Made by a program: the position numbers and the translations under genes
Source of the DNA: Ruminococcus sp.
Lineage (GTDB): Bacteria; Bacillota; Clostridia; Oscillospirales; Ruminococcaceae
Assembly (NCBI GenBank): GCA_023665505.1
Contig: JAMPDU010000010.1
Coordinates: forward strand, 1 to 42,662
DNA: 42,662 nt
Direction: 5' to 3'
Notes under the pieces: model-generated
Seen by the model: the letters and a program-made list of their open reading frames with translations, nothing else
Database searches by the model: none
Told to the model about the DNA's origin: nothing
Part shown: positions 39,768-42,662 of the stretch, in pieces
How the letters are laid out: each line of letters begins with the position of its first letter
Position numbering within the stretch: the first letter of the stretch is position 1

Positions 39768-40775
39768 ATGAGTAATAAAAGCAAGAACTGTTACAGCTTT
39801 AAAACTGTAGCCGCAAATTGTAAAAAAGTCTTAAAGAGTTTGAACGTTAAAAAAACTATCGCTTTGATGTCGTTTACAACGATTGCCGCCGCCACGGCAG
39901 CAGTAATGGCGGTTTCCGCAGGCTCGGAGGGGTTCGCCCTTAACGCGGACATCGTTTCAGCCGCGGGAGAACCGGCAGTGAAAACAATGTGTCCCCCAAG
40001 GGAATATGACGTGAAAATCAGCGTGGACGGAAAAAACCTCGGCATTAAATGCGCCGGTACGGTTTCCGACGCTCTCGCCGCCGCGAAAATAGATATATAC
40101 GACGACGACCTTATCAATATCGGCTTTAACGAGCCGCTGAACGCAAATACCGAAATTATCGTTAACCGTGTGGACATTGTGGAGGAAATACAGATAGAAA
40201 CAATAGAGTACGCCACAAGATATAAGGAAGACAACAATTACACCATAGGGTACTCCGAAGTCGTGGTGGACGGCGAGGAGGGCGAGGTGGAAACAACCCT
40301 GCGCCACGTTTATGTGGACGGCGAGCTGGTTTCCTCCGCGGTGGTGGACGAGGACGTTACCGAGCCTGTTGACGAGGTGGTTCTCGTCGGTACTAAAGAG
40401 TACAACCCGATAGACGATTTCAGCATTTCTCAGATACCCGCGCCGATGGACTTGACGCTTGATGTTAACGGCGTCCCCACAAGCTACCAAAAGGTGCTGA
40501 CGGGCAAGTCCTGCGCGTATTCAGCCGCACCCGGCGCGGGAACGGCAAGCGGCAGAACGGCTAAGGTTGGCTGCGTTGCCGTTAACCCCAACGTTATCCC
40601 CTACGGCACGGAGCTTTACATCGTCGCCCATGACGGCACGGTGTACGGCTACGCCATAGCGGCGGACACCGGCACGGCTCTTATGGACGGGCTTATTCTG
40701 GTAGACCTGTTTATGGGCAGCTACGACGCCAGCTGCGACTGGGGCGCGCGGCAGGTTGATGTTTACATTCTTTAA
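39768..40775 (+). CDS. Secreted DUF348-G5-3D domain protein (YabE/Sps-like)
   Basis: A cell-surface protein probably acting on peptidoglycan. The N-terminal basic part and hydrophobic segment (about 29-50) form a signal or anchor. A DUF348 repeat (about 78-130, YDVKISVDGKNLGIKCAGTV) and a G5-like domain (about 132-210) follow. The C-terminal 3D domain (about 245-335) contains the conserved AADTG and LVDLFM acidic sites, the predicted catalytic Asp residues. The layout matches YabE-type and Rpf-like lytic transglycosylase proteins. At 335 residues it has one DUF348 copy, where Bacillus YabE has more. AAGGGAG lies about 7 bp before the ATG. It is the only gene on its transcript, with a terminator just after. 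Confidence 0.9.
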   Translation: MSNKSKNCYSFKTVAANCKKVLKSLNVKKTIALMSFTTIAAATAAVMAVSAGSEGFALNADIVSAAGEPAVKTMCPPREYDVKISVDGKNLGIKCAGTVSDALAAAKIDIYDDDLINIGFNEPLNANTEIIVNRVDIVEEIQIETIEYATRYKEDNNYTIGYSEVVVDGEEGEVETTLRHVYVDGELVSSAVVDEDVTEPVDEVVLVGTKEYNPIDDFSISQIPAPMDLTLDVNGVPTSYQKVLTGKSCAYSAAPGAGTASGRTAKVGCVAVNPNVIPYGTELYIVAHDGTVYGYAIAADTGTALMDGLILVDLFMGSYDASCDWGARQVDVYIL

Positions 40776-40853
40776 GGAATGTATACTCCCGACCTCGGCG
40801 GTCAATTTTAATTCGATTACATCTAATATCTTTTATTACCCCCTATATGAGAG

Positions 40854-40890
40854 CAGGGACGGCAAAGCAATTTGTCGTCCCTGTTCTTTT
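40854..40890 (+). terminator. Terminator of the 3D-domain gene
   Basis: CAGGGACG/CGTCCCTG stem followed by TTCTTTT. Confidence 0.85.
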
Positions 40891-40981
40891 AGAGGATAGA
40901 AAATAGAGGCTAGAGGCTAGAAATTTGTTAATGTAAATTTTGGAATTTCTAGCCTCTTGCCTCTAACCTCTAGCATCTAGT
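40890..40981. repeat. Inverted pair of TAGAGG-type tracts
   Basis: AGAGGCTAGAAATT (ending near 40930) pairs with AATTTCTAGCCTCT (near 40946-40959), so the two tracts can form one long hairpin. They lie between the convergent 3D gene and rsmE. Confidence 0.6.
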
Positions 40982-41701
40982 CTACATATTATTGGTCAAA
41001 TTCATTATAATCGCCGTAACGGCAATAGGACATGTCTCGCAGCGTAGAATTCGCTCCCCCAGCCATATGGGGACTGCCCCCGCCGCTTGGGCAAGTTCCG
41101 CCTCGGAACGGTCAAAACCGCCCTCCGAGCCGATTATTACCCCTACAGAGCCGTTTTCGGGCAGCGATACGTCCCTAAGCCGCTTTCCGCCGTTTTCATA
41201 GCAGAACAGCGCCGTGCCGCACTGACCAATGTCCTCCAAAACCTCGGGGAAAGTCATCAGCGGGGCAATCTCGGGTATTCTCCCTCTGCCCGACTGCTTT
41301 GCCGCCTCTTCCGCGATTTTTTGCAGGCGGACCTGCTTTTTCTCATAAGACTTCCTGTCGGGACGTGCCACGCACCTTGCCGATAAAAAGGGCACAATGC
41401 GGCACGCCCCCAGCTCGGCGGTTTTCTGAACGATAAGCTCCAGCTTGTCCTGCTTTGGGTACGCCTGATAAACCGTCAGCGAGACCGACGGCTCGGCAAG
41501 TGTGGGCGCGGAGCTTTCCACGCGGCAAAGGACTTCCGTCTCGGTAATTTTTTCGATAATGCAGGCGTAGTCAATTCCGCCGTGGCAAAAGGTAAGCCCG
41601 TCCCCGATTTTCATGCGGAGGGAATAGCCGATGTGGCGGGCGTCGCTGCCTGTTACGGTGATAAAGTCACCGGGCGGGGCGGGGGTGAAAAATCTGGGCA
41701 T
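40982..41701 (-). CDS. rsmE: 16S rRNA (uracil-1498-N3)-methyltransferase
   Basis: A SPOUT-family methyltransferase modifying U1498 of 16S rRNA. The start is placed at MPRFFTPAPP (240 residues). AAGGGGAG lies 7 bp before this ATG, and the upstream part of the frame overlaps the fic gene. The N-terminal PUA-like part is about 1-70. The SPOUT knot has AYPKQDKLELIVQKTAELGACRI, GVIIGSEGGFDRSEAEL and LGERILRCETCPIAV, the SAM-binding motifs. The fic stop lies 1 bp upstream, so translation is coupled. In most genomes rsmE follows prmA; here it follows fic. Confidence 0.94.
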   Translation of the reverse strand: MPRFFTPAPPGDFITVTGSDARHIGYSLRMKIGDGLTFCHGGIDYACIIEKITETEVLCRVESSAPTLAEPSVSLTVYQAYPKQDKLELIVQKTAELGACRIVPFLSARCVARPDRKSYEKKQVRLQKIAEEAAKQSGRGRIPEIAPLMTFPEVLEDIGQCGTALFCYENGGKRLRDVSLPENGSVGVIIGSEGGFDRSEAELAQAAGAVPIWLGERILRCETCPIAVTAIIMNLTNNM

Positions 41702-41702
41702 T

Positions 41703-42323
41703 TCAGTCTCCCCTTTCATTGATTTCCCCGCAGGAAAAAAGGTCGTACCCCTCGTAATAATAACTTCTGTCAATGCCTTTCATATAAATTTCGCGGTCGG
41801 AGATTTTGTCCGTCAAAGCGTTTTTCAGCAGCCGCTTTATCTCGGTATCTTTCACGGGACTTCTCTCCATGGCAAGGAAATAGTCCTCCTTATTAACGGT
41901 ACTCCAGTCCACAACCTTGCCCAGCTCTTTTTTCAGCATAAGGTCGAGCCATATCCGCATGCTCCTGCCGTTGCCCTCCCGAAAAGGGTGAGCGACGTTC
42001 ATTTCGACGTATTTTTCGATGATTTCCTCAAAACTGCTTTGGGGCATCTGTTCGATATTTTTAACCGCGTCGGCGAGGTACAGCACAGGCGCGAACCGAA
42101 AGCCGCCTTTGGCAATGTTCACGGTACGCAGCTCCCCCGCAAAAGAGTAAATTTCGCTGAACAGGAAACGGTGTATTTCCGAAAGCGCGCGGAAAGTCCC
42201 CGCCTGTAAGCCGTCCGAAAAACCGCTGTCGAACATTTCGGCGGCTTTTTGCTTGCTTATGCGTTCCTCCGCCTCGGCGAGGGCGGCGGCGCTTGTTATT
42301 CCGAGTTTGTTTTCGAGGGGCAT
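41703..42323 (-). CDS. fic: Fic-family AMPylase with C-terminal inhibitory motif (class III type)
   Basis: Fic proteins transfer AMP to target-protein hydroxyls. The 206-residue product has a complete catalytic motif HPFREGNGRSMR (112-123; HxFx(D/E)GNGRxxR). Near the C-terminus, residues 187-192 read SYYYEG, which fits the (S/T)xxxE(G/N) inhibitory helix of class III Fic proteins such as NmFic: the Glu (E191) blocks ATP gamma-phosphate. No antitoxin gene lies upstream. GGAGG precedes the ATG. It is the first gene of the fic-rsmE unit. Its target is unknown; gyrase and topoisomerase IV are AMPylated by some Fic toxins, a possible but unproven link to this neighbourhood. Confidence 0.93.
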   Translation of the reverse strand: MPLENKLGITSAAALAEAEERISKQKAAEMFDSGFSDGLQAGTFRALSEIHRFLFSEIYSFAGELRTVNIAKGGFRFAPVLYLADAVKNIEQMPQSSFEEIIEKYVEMNVAHPFREGNGRSMRIWLDLMLKKELGKVVDWSTVNKEDYFLAMERSPVKDTEIKRLLKNALTDKISDREIYMKGIDRSYYYEGYDLFSCGEINERGD

Positions 42324-42360
42324 GGCTGACCTCCTTATTTCGGTATACTATTATAAATAT

Positions 42361-42389
42361 ATTATACCACGGCACGCCGCTGTTGTCAA
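42361..42389 (-). promoter_or_regulatory. fic-rsmE promoter
   Basis: Minus strand TTGACA (42384-42389), 17 bp, TATAAT (42361-42366). It is a full consensus match. GGTATA/TATACC (42341-42368) pairs around the -10 and transcript start and may be an operator. Confidence 0.8.
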
Positions 42390-42662
42390 CTTGTCTCCCC
42401 GCCCGCCGCCCTTTGTTTTGTGTAACTGTCGGCTGTTCTGTTATTTGGTGTGTTGTTTCGTTTGCAGGGCGTTCGCGTTTTACGGTGTGGTTGTTGCGGC
42501 TTTTGGGTTCTTTTCGGAATTGGTGTGATGTTCGCGGTTTTTGCGGTTGCGGTTGGTTTGTTTTTGAATTTTTAAACCTCTTTCACGAACTGTTACTCGT
42601 TCACATTGTACGAAAGGAACAACCAAAGGAAGAGGGCGGGGACTAATGGAATATAGGGGACG
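42390..42662. other. G/T-rich non-coding end of window
   Basis: The plus strand is mostly G and T from about 42405 to 42575, with few A or C. I see no supported gene. A possible ATG at 42642 after a purine-rich stretch leads out of the window after six codons and cannot be judged. Confidence 0.3.

Noticed and set aside
42642..42662. Start of a plus-strand gene at the right edge
   Set aside because: Only six codons are visible and no promoter is seen; it cannot be supported.
1..42662. tRNA, rRNA, 4.5S RNA or RNase P RNA genes
   Set aside because: I looked for conserved arms and ends in the gaps, including the 15.4-16.1 kb and 37.6-37.9 kb gaps, and found none that I could support.

Overview
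The window looks like the replication-origin neighbourhood of an endospore-forming, Gram-positive Clostridia-type bacterium. I infer a gut Oscillospirales-like lineage, but no rRNA is present to fix the taxon. The evidence is SpoIIP, SpoVS, Noc and RemB, the dnaA-dnaN-yaaA-recF-remB-gyrB-gyrA gene order, RNase J, GdpP, consensus sigma-A promoters and strong AGGAGG ribosome sites. No tRNA, rRNA, phage, transposase or CRISPR array was found.

Region 1 (1-7.1 kb) is the chromosome-segregation region. It holds spoIIP, a small membrane protein, parB and parA (minus strand), noc (plus strand) and hpt. Its gaps are packed with ParB-binding parS palindromes: ten perfect TGTTTCACGTGAAACA copies, one copy with a single mismatch and several decayed copies. 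Most perfect copies sit in a larger structure, framed at exactly 5 bp by a second palindrome, GTTAAwwwwTTAAC. Pairs of these framed sites enclose a conserved 87-bp module, giving a 176-bp composite element found in both orientations. This parS array is the most unusual feature of the window.

Region 2 (7.1-17.6 kb) is the replication-initiation cluster, all on the minus strand: dnaA, dnaN, yaaA, recF, remB, gyrB, a YcxB-like membrane protein and gyrA. The roughly 790-bp dnaA-dnaN gap contains DnaA boxes and AT-rich tracts and is the best oriC candidate.

Region 3 (17.7-22.2 kb) carries a DUF4160-DUF2442 pair, then a serine-biosynthesis operon (serC, DUF6440, serA and a small membrane protein). 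After it come a candidate type I toxin-antitoxin locus that is too short for routine gene calling, and spoVS.

Region 4 (22.3-36.5 kb) is nearly all minus strand: ymdB; gdpP-rplI-dnaB-tilS-ftsH in transcription order; an operon of three micro-proteins with its own promoter and terminator; RNase J with a long basic N-terminal extension; and a nucleotidyltransferase/phosphomannomutase fusion whose catalytic motifs are all eroded.

Region 5 (36.8-42.3 kb) carries an RsuA-family pseudouridine synthase, a UgpC/MsmK-type sugar ABC ATPase, a secreted DUF348-G5-3D protein, and a fic-rsmE pair.

The gaps throughout are occupied by at least four repeat families: (a) the parS composite elements; (b) mosaic GC-rich double-hairpin elements with TGTAGGG...CCCTACA ends, some carrying a 14-15 bp secondary insert; (c) TAGAGG-type 7-mer tracts; (d) ATTAATTATTAA tracts. 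All calls come from reading the sequence and remembered family signatures. No database search was run.
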